NCBI GenBank assembly: GCA_002436065.1
Contig: DIXP01000084.1
Span: 117,876 to 181,875, forward strand
Length of the DNA: 64,000 nt
Direction of reading: 5' to 3'
Origin: Chloroflexi bacterium UBA6077
GTDB taxonomy: Bacteria > Chloroflexota > UBA6077
The translations under genes were made by a program, and so were the position numbers. The notes under the pieces are model-generated. The model did no database searches. It had not been told where the DNA came from and saw only the letters and a program-made list of their open reading frames with translations. Positions 24,959 to 34,943 of this stretch are shown here, piece by piece (position 1 is the stretch's first letter; each line of letters opens with the position of its first letter).

Positions 24959-25690
24959 TCACCCGTCCGACGGTCTCGCCGAATTCAGAATGATCCTGTA
25001 GTCCACCGCCATGGCTCCTGCACCGCGCGGACCCACCTTCACAGGATTCAGGTCCATCTCGGCCAGATCGTCCAGATCCATTCCCATGCGAGAGACCGCT
25101 AGCACAAGATTCACCAGGGAATCCACATCAGTTGGCTCGTCCCCACGGAAGCCGTTCAGTAGCGAGTAGGCCTTCAGTTCTTTAAGCATTTCCACCGCGT
25201 CTTCCTTCTCGACCGGGCAAATCCGGAGTGAGATGTCTCGCAGCAGTTCCACCCACACCCCGCCCAAACCCACCAGCACCACCGGGCCGAACACCGGATC
25301 CCTGCTCAAGCCAACGATCACCTCCTGCAACCCCTTCACCATTTGCTGCAGAAGGACTCCCTCTATACTAGCCTCGGGGCAATTCGCCCTTACTGTGGTT
25401 ATCATCTCCCCGTACGCGTTCTCTAGGGCCTGCTTGGAGCCGATTCCCACTTTCACACCACCCACATCACTCTTGTGAACGATGTCTTCCGAGGCAATCT
25501 TCATAACCACTGGAAAGCTCAGGTCTTCTGCGGCTTGCAGCGCCTGTTCCAGGTTCTCTGCGAGAGCGGACCTCGGCACACGAATTCCATAAGCCCCGAG
25601 CACAGCCTCGCACTCCCTGGGATCCAGTGACTTTCGCCCACTTGCCAAAGCGGTTTCTATGGTTGCAGCAGCATCAGAACGTCCCATCAC
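24959..25690 (-). CDS. ADP-forming acyl-CoA synthetase, beta (ATP-grasp) subunit
   Basis: A 243-aa ATP-grasp subunit. The start of the domain reads YGIRVPRSALAENLEQALQAAEDLSFPVVMK, with the ATP-lysine in FPVVMKIAS. HKSDVGGVKVGI near 72 is the diagnostic HKSD motif, and FGPVVLVGLGGVWVELLRD is near 140. It transfers phosphate from ATP to the alpha-subunit histidine to make acyl-CoA from acid and CoA, with ADP as product. The start overlaps the alpha stop by 4 bases. The acid substrate is not shown by sequence. In many bacteria alpha and beta are fused, whereas here they are separate. Confidence 0.88.
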   Translation of the reverse strand: MMGRSDAAATIETALASGRKSLDPRECEAVLGAYGIRVPRSALAENLEQALQAAEDLSFPVVMKIASEDIVHKSDVGGVKVGIGSKQALENAYGEMITTVRANCPEASIEGVLLQQMVKGLQEVIVGLSRDPVFGPVVLVGLGGVWVELLRDISLRICPVEKEDAVEMLKELKAYSLLNGFRGDEPTDVDSLVNLVLAVSRMGMDLDDLAEMDLNPVKVGPRGAGAMAVDYRIILNSARPSDG

Positions 25691-27222
25691 CGTAACTGCA
25701 CCTCATCCACTACCCACCGCCGAGCTGGTTCCAACAGCCCGCTCCCGTTGTCTCTACGCTGGAACTCCACGTATCGCACCACGGCACTCAGTGCTCGGCA
25801 GGCGTCCTCGAGAGTAGGAAACACTGCCAGTCCACCCCGTCGAGCCTTCTCTTTCTCCACAGCGCTTATGGCTTCCAGAGACTGGTCACCGCATTGGTGA
25901 AATACCAACAGGACGGGGATTCCTGTGCGCTGTGTCACACTGGTAAGAACCTGAACGGTGTTGTGGATAACGGTGTAGACGGTGCTGAAGGCGTTCATCG
26001 GGACTAAATTGATGTGAAACAGGATGGCATCCACGTTTGGGTCTTCACTGATCACGCCTAGGGTCCGTTCGATTAGCCTGCCGTCATCCTGCTCCATGAT
26101 AGGCGCGGGTGTATCAAAGGGGTTGCTAACTCCGAGTGTAGGGGGCAGACCAAGCTTGTCGATTTTCTCCGTGGTCTTTGAAGAAAAGGGCCGTATCTCC
26201 AGCCCGAGCGTGCTGCACAGATCCGAGGCAAGGATCGAGGCCCCTCCTCCGTTGCCAATAATGGCTATGCCTCTACCACGAACCCTCTTGATAGAACTGA
26301 AGGCCGCCATGGTGTTGATCAACTCATCGATCGAGCCCACCTGGATGGCTCCGGTCTGCTTGAAGAGAGCGTTCCAAACCAACTCGTTCCCGGCCATCGT
26401 ACCAGAGTGGCTTGCTACCGCCCGCAGCCCAGCCTCGGTAGTCCCGCCCCTCAGGATAACGACTGGCTTCCGCCTGACAGCTTCCTTAAGCAAGGAGTAG
26501 AACCTTCGGCCTTCACCCCGGAGACCTTCGATGTAGAAAGTCACTGTCTCCGTCTGGGGATCCTCCATGAAGTACTCGAGATAGTCGGCCATATTGAGGT
26601 CGACGCACTGTCCTACGGAGATGACCTTGCTGAACCTGATTCCACTGTGAGTGCCGCGGACCAGCACATTGGCGGATATGCCGCCGCTTTGTGAGACAAA
26701 GGCCACCCCACCCTGTTCAGCCGAAGCGCCGCATGGGTACACGTAGGTCATCAGGCTGTCAGCGCAGTAGGTGCCCATGCAGTTGGGTCCAATGAGCCGC
26801 ATGCCCGATGCTCGAGCTATGGCCACTATCTCGTCCTGCAGCCGACCACCTTCTCCAACTACCTCCGCGAAGCCGGCGGTGCAAATCTGGGCAACCCGCA
26901 CCCCCTTCTCGGCACAATCTCGAAGAATGGTGGGGACTAGCTTTGCCGGCACCGATATCACGGCCCGGTCCACTACATCAGGTATAGCGCTCACCGTCGG
27001 ATAAGACCGCAGACCGAGTACGGTCTCCTCCTTGGGGTTGACTGGGTAGATCTTCCCGCGAAACCCGAACTGAAGAGGGAACTTCAGGTTCCGGTAGCCC
27101 ATCTTCTTTTCGTTGTTGCTGGCTCCAACGACGGCGATAGACCGCGGGTAGAAGACCTCATGCATTTCCTTCAGAATGTCCGAACGCTTTGGAGACAAAG
27201 GTACATCTGGAACTCGGTTCAT
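25687..27222 (-). CDS. ADP-forming acyl-CoA synthetase, alpha (CoA-binding) subunit
   Basis: A 511-aa protein with an N-terminal CoA-binding Rossmann domain (FYPRSIAVVGASNNEKKMG near 29, YPVNPKEETVLG). A succinyl-CoA-ligase-like domain follows (VRVAQICTAGFAEVVG near 130; NCMGTYC). A second ligase domain (GNGGGASILASDLCSTLGLEI near 325) completes it. The phospho-histidine is expected near SHSGTMAGNE (residue about 275). With the overlapping beta gene it activates a carboxylic acid to its CoA thioester. It heads a four-gene minus-strand operon (alpha, beta, two MaoC-like proteins) and lies 90 bases downstream of a TctC-type binding protein gene, linking uptake to activation. Confidence 0.88.
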   Translation of the reverse strand: MNRVPDVPLSPKRSDILKEMHEVFYPRSIAVVGASNNEKKMGYRNLKFPLQFGFRGKIYPVNPKEETVLGLRSYPTVSAIPDVVDRAVISVPAKLVPTILRDCAEKGVRVAQICTAGFAEVVGEGGRLQDEIVAIARASGMRLIGPNCMGTYCADSLMTYVYPCGASAEQGGVAFVSQSGGISANVLVRGTHSGIRFSKVISVGQCVDLNMADYLEYFMEDPQTETVTFYIEGLRGEGRRFYSLLKEAVRRKPVVILRGGTTEAGLRAVASHSGTMAGNELVWNALFKQTGAIQVGSIDELINTMAAFSSIKRVRGRGIAIIGNGGGASILASDLCSTLGLEIRPFSSKTTEKIDKLGLPPTLGVSNPFDTPAPIMEQDDGRLIERTLGVISEDPNVDAILFHINLVPMNAFSTVYTVIHNTVQVLTSVTQRTGIPVLLVFHQCGDQSLEAISAVEKEKARRGGLAVFPTLEDACRALSAVVRYVEFQRRDNGSGLLEPARRWVVDEVQLR

Positions 27223-27251
27223 TTCAGCACATCCAGGTTAGATCTCGCACC

Positions 27252-27308
27252 TGCGGCAGGAGCACACTGACCAGCATGCGGCAGGAGCACACTGACCAGC
27301 ATGCGGCA
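27252..27308. repeat. 25-bp tandem direct repeat between the TctC-like and acyl-CoA synthetase genes
   Basis: Two full copies of a 25-base unit starting TGCGGCAGGAGCACACTGAC (27252-27276, 27277-27301) plus 7 bases of a third. It fills most of the 90-base spacer between the two minus-strand genes. Confidence 0.9.
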
Positions 27309-27312
27309 TCCA

Positions 27313-28422
27313 CTACTTGGTATCGGCCTTGTCCGCCAACTCCAGTAGGCGCCTCATCTCACCTTCCATCTCGTCCCAATGGGCGCCAAACTGCTTGGCA
27401 TCCATGTAGCGCACCGAATGGCCCACTTCATCCGTCTTCTTCTTGACATCGGGGTCTTCCATTGCATTCTTCACAGCGCCACTCAGCAGGTCCACAATCT
27501 CCTTAGGTGTCTTGGCAGGCGCCACGAGACCAAAACCCACCCCATAGTTGGCCTTGTAGCCCTGTGCAGCAAAGGTCTTCACGCCTGGATAGAACTTGTT
27601 CCCATCCGAGTCCATCAACCCTAACAACCGCATGTTGCCGGATTTCACGTGCGCCAGGGGCGCACCCGCCGTGACAGCTGCTGCGTCGACATGCCCACCC
27701 AATAGCGCCGTCTGAACAGGACCGCCACCACTGAAGTGCACATAGGTTAGCTCTAGGCCAGCCATCTTCTCTAAGGCCACCACGGCCAAATGAGGCAATG
27801 ACTTCAGAGAACTGGTACCCATCTTGAATTTGCCAGGATTTGCCTTAGCTGCGTCCACCAGGTCTTGTACGGTCTTCAACGGACTCTCGGCTTGGACCGC
27901 CACCGTAACCGCCTCTAGAGCGTACATCACTATGGGCTCGAAATCCTTACGGGTGTAGATAGCCTTACGCTCTGGTTCTAGATAGGTTGTGATAAGGTTG
28001 GTCAGGGATATGAACTCCAGGGTGTAGCCGTCCGGATTAGACTTGACCAACTCGGTGCTGCCCGTTTGGGTCGAGGCGCCTGGCTTGTTGACAACTTGAA
28101 TTGGCACACCAAGCTTCTTCTCCATCACCGGGCTCAGGATCCGCGCTGCGGTATCGACGGTGCCTCCAGGTTCCATGGGCACGATCAGAGTAATCGTCTT
28201 GCCCTTCTGTGGATAATCGATCTTCTGCACCACCACCTGGGTGGGTGCGAGGGTGGGGACCTTCGCGGGAACTGTAGTAGCCTTGGTCGGCTCATTGACC
28301 GTCCTAGTTGGAGCAGCAGTAGGTTGGGTTGGTGCTGGTGATGGTGACGGTGACGAGCATCCAACAACCGATGAAGCAGCTACAATCACTGTCGCCACGA
28401 ATGCTAGGACACACTTGACCAT
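27313..28422 (-). CDS. TctC/Bug-type solute-binding lipoprotein
   Basis: A 369-aa extracytoplasmic binding protein. The start (MVKCVLAFVATVIVAASSVV) is a signal peptide with lipobox VVGC, followed by a Pro/Thr-rich linker. The domain begins ITLIVPMEPGGTVDTAARIL and contains KLGVPIQVVNKPGASTQTG, both hallmark segments of the tripartite tricarboxylate transporter family. The ATG at 28420-28422 is chosen because AAGGAG lies close before it; a longer frame to 28560 adds no signal. It binds a carboxylate outside the cell. No TctA or TctB membrane subunits are in the window, so it must work with a distant permease or as a sensor. Confidence 0.88.
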   Translation of the reverse strand: MVKCVLAFVATVIVAASSVVGCSSPSPSPAPTQPTAAPTRTVNEPTKATTVPAKVPTLAPTQVVVQKIDYPQKGKTITLIVPMEPGGTVDTAARILSPVMEKKLGVPIQVVNKPGASTQTGSTELVKSNPDGYTLEFISLTNLITTYLEPERKAIYTRKDFEPIVMYALEAVTVAVQAESPLKTVQDLVDAAKANPGKFKMGTSSLKSLPHLAVVALEKMAGLELTYVHFSGGGPVQTALLGGHVDAAAVTAGAPLAHVKSGNMRLLGLMDSDGNKFYPGVKTFAAQGYKANYGVGFGLVAPAKTPKEIVDLLSGAVKNAMEDPDVKKKTDEVGHSVRYMDAKQFGAHWDEMEGEMRRLLELADKADTK

Positions 28423-28723
28423 CGCTCCTTCTACCTCCATGAGTCTGCTCTTAAATTGTCCGGCTACTGTGCCAGTTGTCGGGCCTGCCTCCGACATGAC
28501 GCCAGAATGACCCCGACGGTCTCTAGCCGTCATCACCCCATGGGGTGAATTTGCCGCCACATGGCTGGTTCAGCATTGACGTACACGGATCGAGTTCCTA
28601 ATCTGATGGCAGATGAAGACACAATCAGCTTCGGTCTACCTCGGCGTCGGTCGAGCCGCGTGGAATTATGAGCGTCGCCATGTTGTCCCGAGGCAAGGCC
28701 GCAGCCCATTGGAGCGCACCGAC

Positions 28724-29512
28724 ATGATCGATGAAGTGGCTGGAAACGAGGTGGTCGGCGACCAAAGGGGGCATGTTGGGATCCTCACCCTGAACCGTCC
28801 CCACGTTCGAAACGCCATGAACACCGCCTTGCGCCACCGTTTCTGGAAGCTAGTTGCCGAGTTCCGGGACAGTGACGACATTCGCGTTGTGCTAATTACT
28901 GGCGCGGGCACCCGGGCATTCAGCGCAGGCGGCGATCTCAAAGAACGGGACTCGCTTTCTGAAGAGCAGTTCCTCGCTCAACGAGCCCGCTCCTGCTCGA
29001 AGGCGCTAGTGCACTACCCAAAACCAGTAATAGCTGCCGTCAACGGCGATGCGCTGGGAGGCGGCCTTGAACTAGCCCTCTTCTGTGACTTCCGCATCGC
29101 GTCGGAAGATGCGCGCTTCGGATGCCCGGAGATCAAGCGCGGAATATTCCCTGGGAGTGGTGCGACCAGCCTTCTGGCCCGCCTCGTCGGCATTACAAGG
29201 GCAAAGGAATTGATCTTCACTGGCAAGTTGGTTTCTGCGGCGGAGGCACTTGAGATGGGTCTTGTCGGGGAGGTCGTGCCCGCCTCTGACCTCATGGAAA
29301 GATCCATGAGCTTGGCAGAGGAGATTGCATGCAACGCTCCGATTGCCCTTCGTCAGGCCAAGATGGTGATTGAGGAGAGCATCGCTCTGCCCACGAACCT
29401 CGCGTTGAGGTTGGAGGATGAGGCATGGACCCGTTGCCTCTATTCGGAGGATCGGAAGGAGGGCATCCGAGCTTTCAACGAGAAGAGGCCCCCTCGCTTC
29501 ACCGGCAGGTAG
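28724..29512 (+). CDS. enoyl-CoA hydratase/isomerase (crotonase) 1
   Basis: A 262-aa crotonase. The oxyanion-hole segments are GTRAFSAGGDLKE and NGDALGGGLELALFCDFRIA. Both catalytic glutamates of classical hydratases are present (E in GGGLELAL; E in FGCPEIKRGIFPG), so it can plausibly hydrate a 2-enoyl-CoA. The start at ATG 28724 fits the family length; the 37 codons upstream of it are not family-like. It lies divergent from the TctC-like gene and begins a plus-strand group with two hot-dog proteins. Confidence 0.88.
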   Translation: MIDEVAGNEVVGDQRGHVGILTLNRPHVRNAMNTALRHRFWKLVAEFRDSDDIRVVLITGAGTRAFSAGGDLKERDSLSEEQFLAQRARSCSKALVHYPKPVIAAVNGDALGGGLELALFCDFRIASEDARFGCPEIKRGIFPGSGATSLLARLVGITRAKELIFTGKLVSAAEALEMGLVGEVVPASDLMERSMSLAEEIACNAPIALRQAKMVIEESIALPTNLALRLEDEAWTRCLYSEDRKEGIRAFNEKRPPRFTGR

Positions 29513-29613
29513 GGGCAGACATTGACGGTGTCAGGACAATCCAACAATCCGATTCGGTACGCGTGGCAAAGTCAAGAGCGCAGAGGTTGACATTCGATGG
29601 TTGGGTGGAAGAC

Positions 29614-30033
29614 GTGAGAACAGCTCTTTCTGTAGAAGCCTTCAGAGACCTATTGGGAACAAGAGTCGAATCGCGTAGCAGTTGGGCAGTCACCCAAGAG
29701 GCTGTCAGCCGATTCGACCAGCTCGTGTATGGGACGGCCGATACCTCTGTTACAGAGGTTTCGCCTTGCATCCTGCTACACAACATGCTTGGTGGGAAGA
29801 TTGTGGACATCCAATTTCCCCCTCACAACAACAAGGTGCGAGGCGAGAATGAGATCGAGGTTATCCGTCCGTTGCAGGTAGGTGACGAAATCCGGGCATC
29901 CACCCTCGTCATCTCTGTAGAGCCTAAGGTTGGCAAGTCGGGAGAGATGATTGTCCTTAGAGGCGAGACTTGGTATCTAGACTCGAAGGCATCCCTCGTG
30001 CTGATAAGCCGCGCCACGATCATCTTTCGATGA
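29614..30033 (+). CDS. hot-dog-fold (MaoC-like N-terminal) protein
   Basis: About 139 aa. The segment FRDLLGTRVESRSSWAVTQEAVSRF followed by the strand-rich VRGENEIEVIRPLQVGDEIRA and a final strand pair (GEMIVLRGETWYL) is the fold of the N-terminal half of MaoC-like dehydratases. The motif region is LVYGTADTS, without the Asp-x5-His pair, so it is likely the non-catalytic partner of the next gene. The GTG at 29614 is chosen because GGTGGAAG lies just before it. Longer in-frame starts overlap the crotonase gene. The spacer to the next gene is 12 bases. Confidence 0.7.
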   Translation: MRTALSVEAFRDLLGTRVESRSSWAVTQEAVSRFDQLVYGTADTSVTEVSPCILLHNMLGGKIVDIQFPPHNNKVRGENEIEVIRPLQVGDEIRASTLVISVEPKVGKSGEMIVLRGETWYLDSKASLVLISRATIIFR

Positions 30034-30045
30034 GGAGACACGTGT

Positions 30046-30453
30046 ATGGAACTACCAATCGGCATGCTGCTTCGCCCACTAACTGTAGGACCCATCACAA
30101 TCGAAGAACTGGTCGAATGGGCGGTCGTGTCAGGTGACGGCAATCCGCTCCACTTCGACACACACATCGCAAGATCGCAAGGTTTTCCAGATGTGCTGGT
30201 ATCGGGGGCTTTCAAGATGTCCCTGGTCTACCGGATGCTCGAGGAGAGTACAGGAGCCGGTTGGAGGATCAAGCGGTTGATGTGCCGTAACGCCTCCATT
30301 GACACACCACCCTGCACCCTTACCATTGAGGGACGAATCGAACGGGCCGAGGACGGACCGCCGGCAACGCGAGGAGCAAGGATCAGGGTCGTAAACGAAG
30401 CCGGAGTCGCTACCGTGTTGGCGACGGCGGAGTTGGTTCAGCGTAGTTACTGA
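30046..30453 (+). CDS. MaoC-like (R)-specific enoyl-CoA hydratase
   Basis: A 135-aa hydratase-2-type hot-dog protein. The catalytic motif is intact: VVSGDGNPLHFD near residues 28-39 carries the Asp and His that act in hydration, followed by SQGFPDVLVSGAFKMSLVYRML. It would add water to a trans-2-enoyl-CoA to give the (R)-3-hydroxyacyl-CoA, or act in reverse. With the preceding non-catalytic hot-dog protein it mirrors the minus-strand MaoC pair at 23996-24887, so two such heteromers are encoded in one island. Confidence 0.85.
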   Translation: MELPIGMLLRPLTVGPITIEELVEWAVVSGDGNPLHFDTHIARSQGFPDVLVSGAFKMSLVYRMLEESTGAGWRIKRLMCRNASIDTPPCTLTIEGRIERAEDGPPATRGARIRVVNEAGVATVLATAELVQRSY

Positions 30454-30616
30454 GCGGAGCATGAGTTCCTAAACACGAGCACCGACGGGCTCGGCTCTAC
30501 GGCGAGGTTGTGGCGGCCATGTTTAGCGAGTAACGCTCGACTCAGTAGTGGCAAACAACAGGCAGCAACCACCGTGCCCCCGTCCCCTCAAGTACCCGCC
30601 GTACATGACGGCCCTT

Positions 30617-33457
30617 CTACGCCACAACAAGACGGTAGACCTGCAGGCTATCAGCGGTGGCAGAGAGGCCAAGCTTACGACGTATGCTCTTGACATGGGA
30701 CTTCAGTGTGTTCTCCGTCATGTGCAACATGACGGCCATCTTCCTCCGGAGCGGAACCACGGCCTCGCTGTCGGAGGCATCGCGATCAAGGTAGTACACC
30801 ACGAACACCTCTATCTCTCGCCAGGTAAGGGCGTATTCGCGTCGAAGCCGGATCAGGCATTCACTCGACAGCCCCCCGCTATCTATGGCATCAGAAATGC
30901 GCGCGCAGGCCGCCGAGTCCCTGCATGAAGCAAGTAATTCGTGAGCATCCAAGTCCGGAGAGTCGTGTGAATCAGGCTGTGCCAGCGCAGCATCATTTTC
31001 ATCTCCAGCACTTCTACCAAGCAGCGCCGCCAGGTGTCGGTAGTCATTCTTCCCTGGGTGGCCGTTAACTAGCTTATGCAGAAACGGCTGGAAGGCGGAG
31101 TCACGAGAGACAAGACGAAGCAGTGGCGCGAGCAGAGCAGGATCCCACCAGTAGAAGTGATAGAAGCCCAGACTCTCGGCGACTGCCATGGTCTGCAGGA
31201 GCAGTCGAAGCCCGTCCTGATGAGCGCCTGCCTCAATCATCAGTCGCGCCATGTGCAGATGACAGCTGGCCAGATGATGCGTATACCCGTGGGATGCAAG
31301 AAGAACGGCGGCTTCCTGCAAGGTGTCCAACGCCCGTTGACCCTGTCCGACCAAGCCCAACGCGATCCCCAGCACGGTGAGGAGGCTAGCCCTTGCTAGC
31401 AGCTCCCGGTCCGCCACCCGATCTAGCGCCTCCCGAGCAATCGTGACTGCCCGAGTATACTGCCGTTGCCTCACGTTCAGCCAAGCCATTTCAGCATCAG
31501 GGAAGCCAGCCATTTGGTAGAGTACTTCGGCCTCAATGTACTCCCCTATGTCTGTGAGTACATTTCCTCGCCACATGCATAACCTCTGCCGTTGTGGCGG
31601 TACCATTGGACTGTCCTGCTGCTCGGCTTCGTCGAACGCTCGCAGGGCAAGATCCATCTCTCCACGAGTGGCTCGAATAACCCCCAACGTGCATAGTACC
31701 CACCCCAACTCCAGCCCGCCTAGCTGCTCCTTCTTGCCCAGCTCCACCGCTCTTAGGACGAAGGAGAGACCCCTGTCCAGTTCGCCCCGTAACCGACAGG
31801 TTTGCGCCACAACACGCAATGTACGGCTCTCCAGTCCGGGCCTCGGACCGGAAGGCCCATCACCAGACACGATGTGCAGGGCTTGTTCCCCCAACTCCGC
31901 AGCTCGGTGCAGATCCCCCAGCATCCGGTAGCTGATGCAGAGTGTGCCCAACAGCAATGCTTGGGTCTCGTCATGGACGTTCAGTCTTCGCGTCTGCTCC
32001 AGCAACTCCACGCCGTCGCTGTACTTACCCATACGATACATGACCTGGGAGCGCTCCGCTGCCACCGAGGTCAGCCCCTTGACGTTCGATTCCTCGGCGA
32101 ATAGGGACTGGGCGCGGGCAAGAACTGCATTGGCCTCACGATAGTTGCCTTGCTGTTGGGCGACTTGCCCTTCCATCAGTAGTAGCCAAGGCCGTTGGTC
32201 CTTGATCTGATCCGGCACTGAGACAAGCCAGTGCTTGACAGTATCCAGATGGCCTCTATCCAGACTCTCCCCACCTACCCGTTGGATTATGCCGGCTGCC
32301 TTCTTGAAGCTCGAGCATGCGCAGAGATGGTCGATCACCCGCCCCCAGTCTCCCCGTGTCTCGTAGGCAGACGCAGCCTTTCGGTGCAGCCTCGCCAGCA
32401 CTTGTTGTCCGAATGAGTTCTTAGCCTTGACCCTCAAGAACTCACGAAAGAGCGGATGATACTTGTACCACTCTCGCCTCTCATCTAGGGCGTAAATAAA
32501 CACATTGTTGGCTGCGAGAGACTCGAGTATGCTTTGCGCGTTGCCAATCTCCAGCATAGAGTTCAGAAGATCACCGTGCAGCTCGCTAAGTAGCGAGCTG
32601 CACATCAGGAATCGTTGGATATGGGCGGTCTGCTGGCGGAGCACCTCCTCGGCAAAGTAGTCATACACCACATCCGTGTCCCCAGCAAAGCCCCGCAGAA
32701 AAGCCATCACTTCGCCTTTGTCCCGACTCTTCAGCGACTGACAGAGCAAACTGACCCCCGCGACCCACCCGCCGGTCCTAGCAAGTACTAGCCGGCATTC
32801 CTCATCAGTTGCGCTTGGTCCCCTTGACGATAAGAAGAAGCACGATACCTCGTTGAAGTCCAGCGCCAGATGCGACTGCGTGATCTCAAGCAGTTCCCCA
32901 CTCAAACGTAGTCTGGCCAGCGGCAGCGGCGGGACGGATCTAGTCGACAGCACGAAATGCACACCTGGAGGCGTCAACTCCAGCAAGCCCAACATCAACT
33001 CGTTTGCGGCACCAACGTCGCTCACCTTGTGGTAATCGTCAAGGATCACCACCAACTGTCCTCCCGCTTCATCGAGAGCGCGAGAAGTGGCCCGAAGCAG
33101 AGTGGGAAGCAGAAGCTCGGCCCTCCAATCAATGGCTAGTAGACCCTCCTCGGGTCTCCGCGCACTGGATTGATTAGTGAGCCCCTCCAGCAGCCTCGAT
33201 GCCAGGATCGAAGGGTCTCGGTCCATGCGGTCCAAACAGCACCAAACGACACCGTTGCCGACATCGACAGCAAATTCGGTGAGGCAAGTAGTCTTGCCGG
33301 CCCCCGCGGGTGCACATACTAAGGTCAGCTTGTGATCAAGACAGTCGCGCAGCAATCGCTGAAGGCGAGGTCGCGCGATATGCCGTGTGGAGCGAGGCAA
33401 CGGGACCTTCACGCCGTGGAGTAGATCCCGAGCCACAGGAGCATGTCCGGATAACAC
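30617..33457 (-). CDS. MalT-type LuxR-family regulator of the catabolic island
   Basis: A 946-aa ATP-dependent regulator built like the one at 15884-18703. The P-loop (APAGAGKTT) is near residue 49, the Walker B (VVILDDYHKV) near 140, and a long TPR-like helical array covers about 370-800. A C-terminal HTH (LTWREIEVFVVYYLDRDASD ... NTLKSHVKSIRRKLG) ends the protein. The HTH carries an extra 12-15 residue loop compared with most LuxR domains. A GTG at 33457 is the predicted start. It is divergent from the second TctC-like gene and sits inside the catabolic island, so it probably activates those genes when the imported acid or its CoA ester is present; this is inference from position. Confidence 0.88.
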   Translation of the reverse strand: MLSGHAPVARDLLHGVKVPLPRSTRHIARPRLQRLLRDCLDHKLTLVCAPAGAGKTTCLTEFAVDVGNGVVWCCLDRMDRDPSILASRLLEGLTNQSSARRPEEGLLAIDWRAELLLPTLLRATSRALDEAGGQLVVILDDYHKVSDVGAANELMLGLLELTPPGVHFVLSTRSVPPLPLARLRLSGELLEITQSHLALDFNEVSCFFLSSRGPSATDEECRLVLARTGGWVAGVSLLCQSLKSRDKGEVMAFLRGFAGDTDVVYDYFAEEVLRQQTAHIQRFLMCSSLLSELHGDLLNSMLEIGNAQSILESLAANNVFIYALDERREWYKYHPLFREFLRVKAKNSFGQQVLARLHRKAASAYETRGDWGRVIDHLCACSSFKKAAGIIQRVGGESLDRGHLDTVKHWLVSVPDQIKDQRPWLLLMEGQVAQQQGNYREANAVLARAQSLFAEESNVKGLTSVAAERSQVMYRMGKYSDGVELLEQTRRLNVHDETQALLLGTLCISYRMLGDLHRAAELGEQALHIVSGDGPSGPRPGLESRTLRVVAQTCRLRGELDRGLSFVLRAVELGKKEQLGGLELGWVLCTLGVIRATRGEMDLALRAFDEAEQQDSPMVPPQRQRLCMWRGNVLTDIGEYIEAEVLYQMAGFPDAEMAWLNVRQRQYTRAVTIAREALDRVADRELLARASLLTVLGIALGLVGQGQRALDTLQEAAVLLASHGYTHHLASCHLHMARLMIEAGAHQDGLRLLLQTMAVAESLGFYHFYWWDPALLAPLLRLVSRDSAFQPFLHKLVNGHPGKNDYRHLAALLGRSAGDENDAALAQPDSHDSPDLDAHELLASCRDSAACARISDAIDSGGLSSECLIRLRREYALTWREIEVFVVYYLDRDASDSEAVVPLRRKMAVMLHMTENTLKSHVKSIRRKLGLSATADSLQVYRLVVA

Positions 33458-33830
33458 CGACCGTTCTCCGAAGTGGTGGTTTCTATGGTTTGGCTACATC
33501 GCCTATAAACCAACGCGTCAAAGGGTCACAGGGCCCGCAATTGGCTGGGGGTTGAGGTGCCATGAGTATACTGCGGCTTCTTGTATCCTGAAAGGTCACC
33601 CTGCGGGGTGACGACACTCCCCGTCTGGACTGCCACACTAGCCCCATCGTGATCACTTCCGTACACTCCGTGACAGAGAGAGAACAAGAGTCGATCCCAC
33701 TCGTCAGTAGCGTGGAAGGCGGAAATGCGCTGGCTAGAGCATCCCAACAAGAGAACCAGCTTGAGCGTGCGATTCATCATTGGGACAAGAACGCGTGGCA
33801 AAGCGAAATCTTGAAAGGACGTGATCTAGG
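33458..33830. other. 373-bp divergent control region
   Basis: Lies between the MalT-type regulator (minus) and the TctC-like gene (plus), so both promoters and the activator site should be here. I see no consensus promoter or large palindrome. Short reading frames across it show no family features. Confidence 0.55.
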
Positions 33831-34922
33831 ATGAAGCAACAATGCGTTGTCTTGGCGAGCAGCATGACCATCGCGATCCTTCTCGCAACAGCGTGTGCAC
33901 CAGGCGGGCCTCCGGCATCTCCCACTAAAGATCCACAGTCGTCTCCTGTTACACCGCGAACCGAGAGTACCACAAGCGCTACGCCAACCAAGACTCCATC
34001 TGTCCAGACTCCAACCGTGGCCAACAAGGTCAACTTCCCCGCCGAGGGCAAGGCGATAACCTTCATCGTTCCCTTCCCCGCAGGTGGCTCCAATGACCTC
34101 TGTGCGCGGCTGATAGCACCTCTCTTGGAGAAGAAGCTTCACACGTCCGTTCAGATAGTGAACAAGGGAGGGGCTGGCTCCCAACTTGGCAACACGGAAT
34201 TGGTGAGATCCAAACCGGACGGCTACACCATAGGACAGGCAGCTCTTCCTACCAACATCATGACCTACTTAGACCCTGAGCGAAAGGCAGCATACAGCCG
34301 AGCCGACTTCCAGCCGATAGCCAACTTCAGTGCTTCGCCTCTGGTAGTGGCGGTCAAAGCCGAGAGTCCATACACGACACTGAAGGATCTGATCGAGGCG
34401 GCCAAGTCAAGGCCGGACCAAGTCAAGGTATCGGATTCCGGGCTACTCACGGCTCCCGACCTAGCGACCCGCCTGATGGGGAAAACCTCCGGGGCGAGGT
34501 TCGCTGGGGTTCACTTTGACGGCGGTGCTCCTGCACTCACGGCCCTGCTCGGCGGACATGTGGACGCGATGACCTCCGTAGCCCCCGTAGTCCAGCCACA
34601 AGTGAAGAACGGTAGCCTCCGACTCTTGGCAACGATGGACAGAGAGCAGAGCAAGCTCTTTCCGGGCGTGAAGACCATGGCAGATCAGGGATACCAAGCA
34701 TACCTGACGGGCTACTACGGGATAACAGCCCCCAGCGGCATCCCAAAGGAGGTCGTGGACACCTTGAGCGAAGCCGTGAGGAGCATCATGGATGTCGAGG
34801 CGTTCAGGCAAGGACTCGAGGAGATGGGGCAGGAGCCGGCCTACCTGGGAGTCATTGAGTTTTCAGTTGCTTGGGAGGAACAGGAGAAGGACCTGAAGCC
34901 CTTCGTCTCGGCATCCAAATAA
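33831..34922 (+). CDS. second TctC/Bug-type solute-binding lipoprotein
   Basis: A 363-aa paralogue of the protein at 27313-28422. The signal peptide MKQQCVVLASSMTIAILLAT ends in the lipobox TAC-A, and a Thr/Pro-rich linker follows. The binding domain shows ITFIVPFPAGGSNDLCARLI near 79, SVQIVNKGGAGSQLGNTELV and ALLGGHVDAMTS near 240. It should bind a carboxylate at the cell surface, probably the substrate whose CoA ester is handled by the next five genes (spacing to the next is 21 bases). As with its paralogue, no TctA or TctB is nearby. Confidence 0.88.
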   Translation: MKQQCVVLASSMTIAILLATACAPGGPPASPTKDPQSSPVTPRTESTTSATPTKTPSVQTPTVANKVNFPAEGKAITFIVPFPAGGSNDLCARLIAPLLEKKLHTSVQIVNKGGAGSQLGNTELVRSKPDGYTIGQAALPTNIMTYLDPERKAAYSRADFQPIANFSASPLVVAVKAESPYTTLKDLIEAAKSRPDQVKVSDSGLLTAPDLATRLMGKTSGARFAGVHFDGGAPALTALLGGHVDAMTSVAPVVQPQVKNGSLRLLATMDREQSKLFPGVKTMADQGYQAYLTGYYGITAPSGIPKEVVDTLSEAVRSIMDVEAFRQGLEEMGQEPAYLGVIEFSVAWEEQEKDLKPFVSASK

Positions 34923-34943
34923 GACTCTGGAGGAGGACGCGCA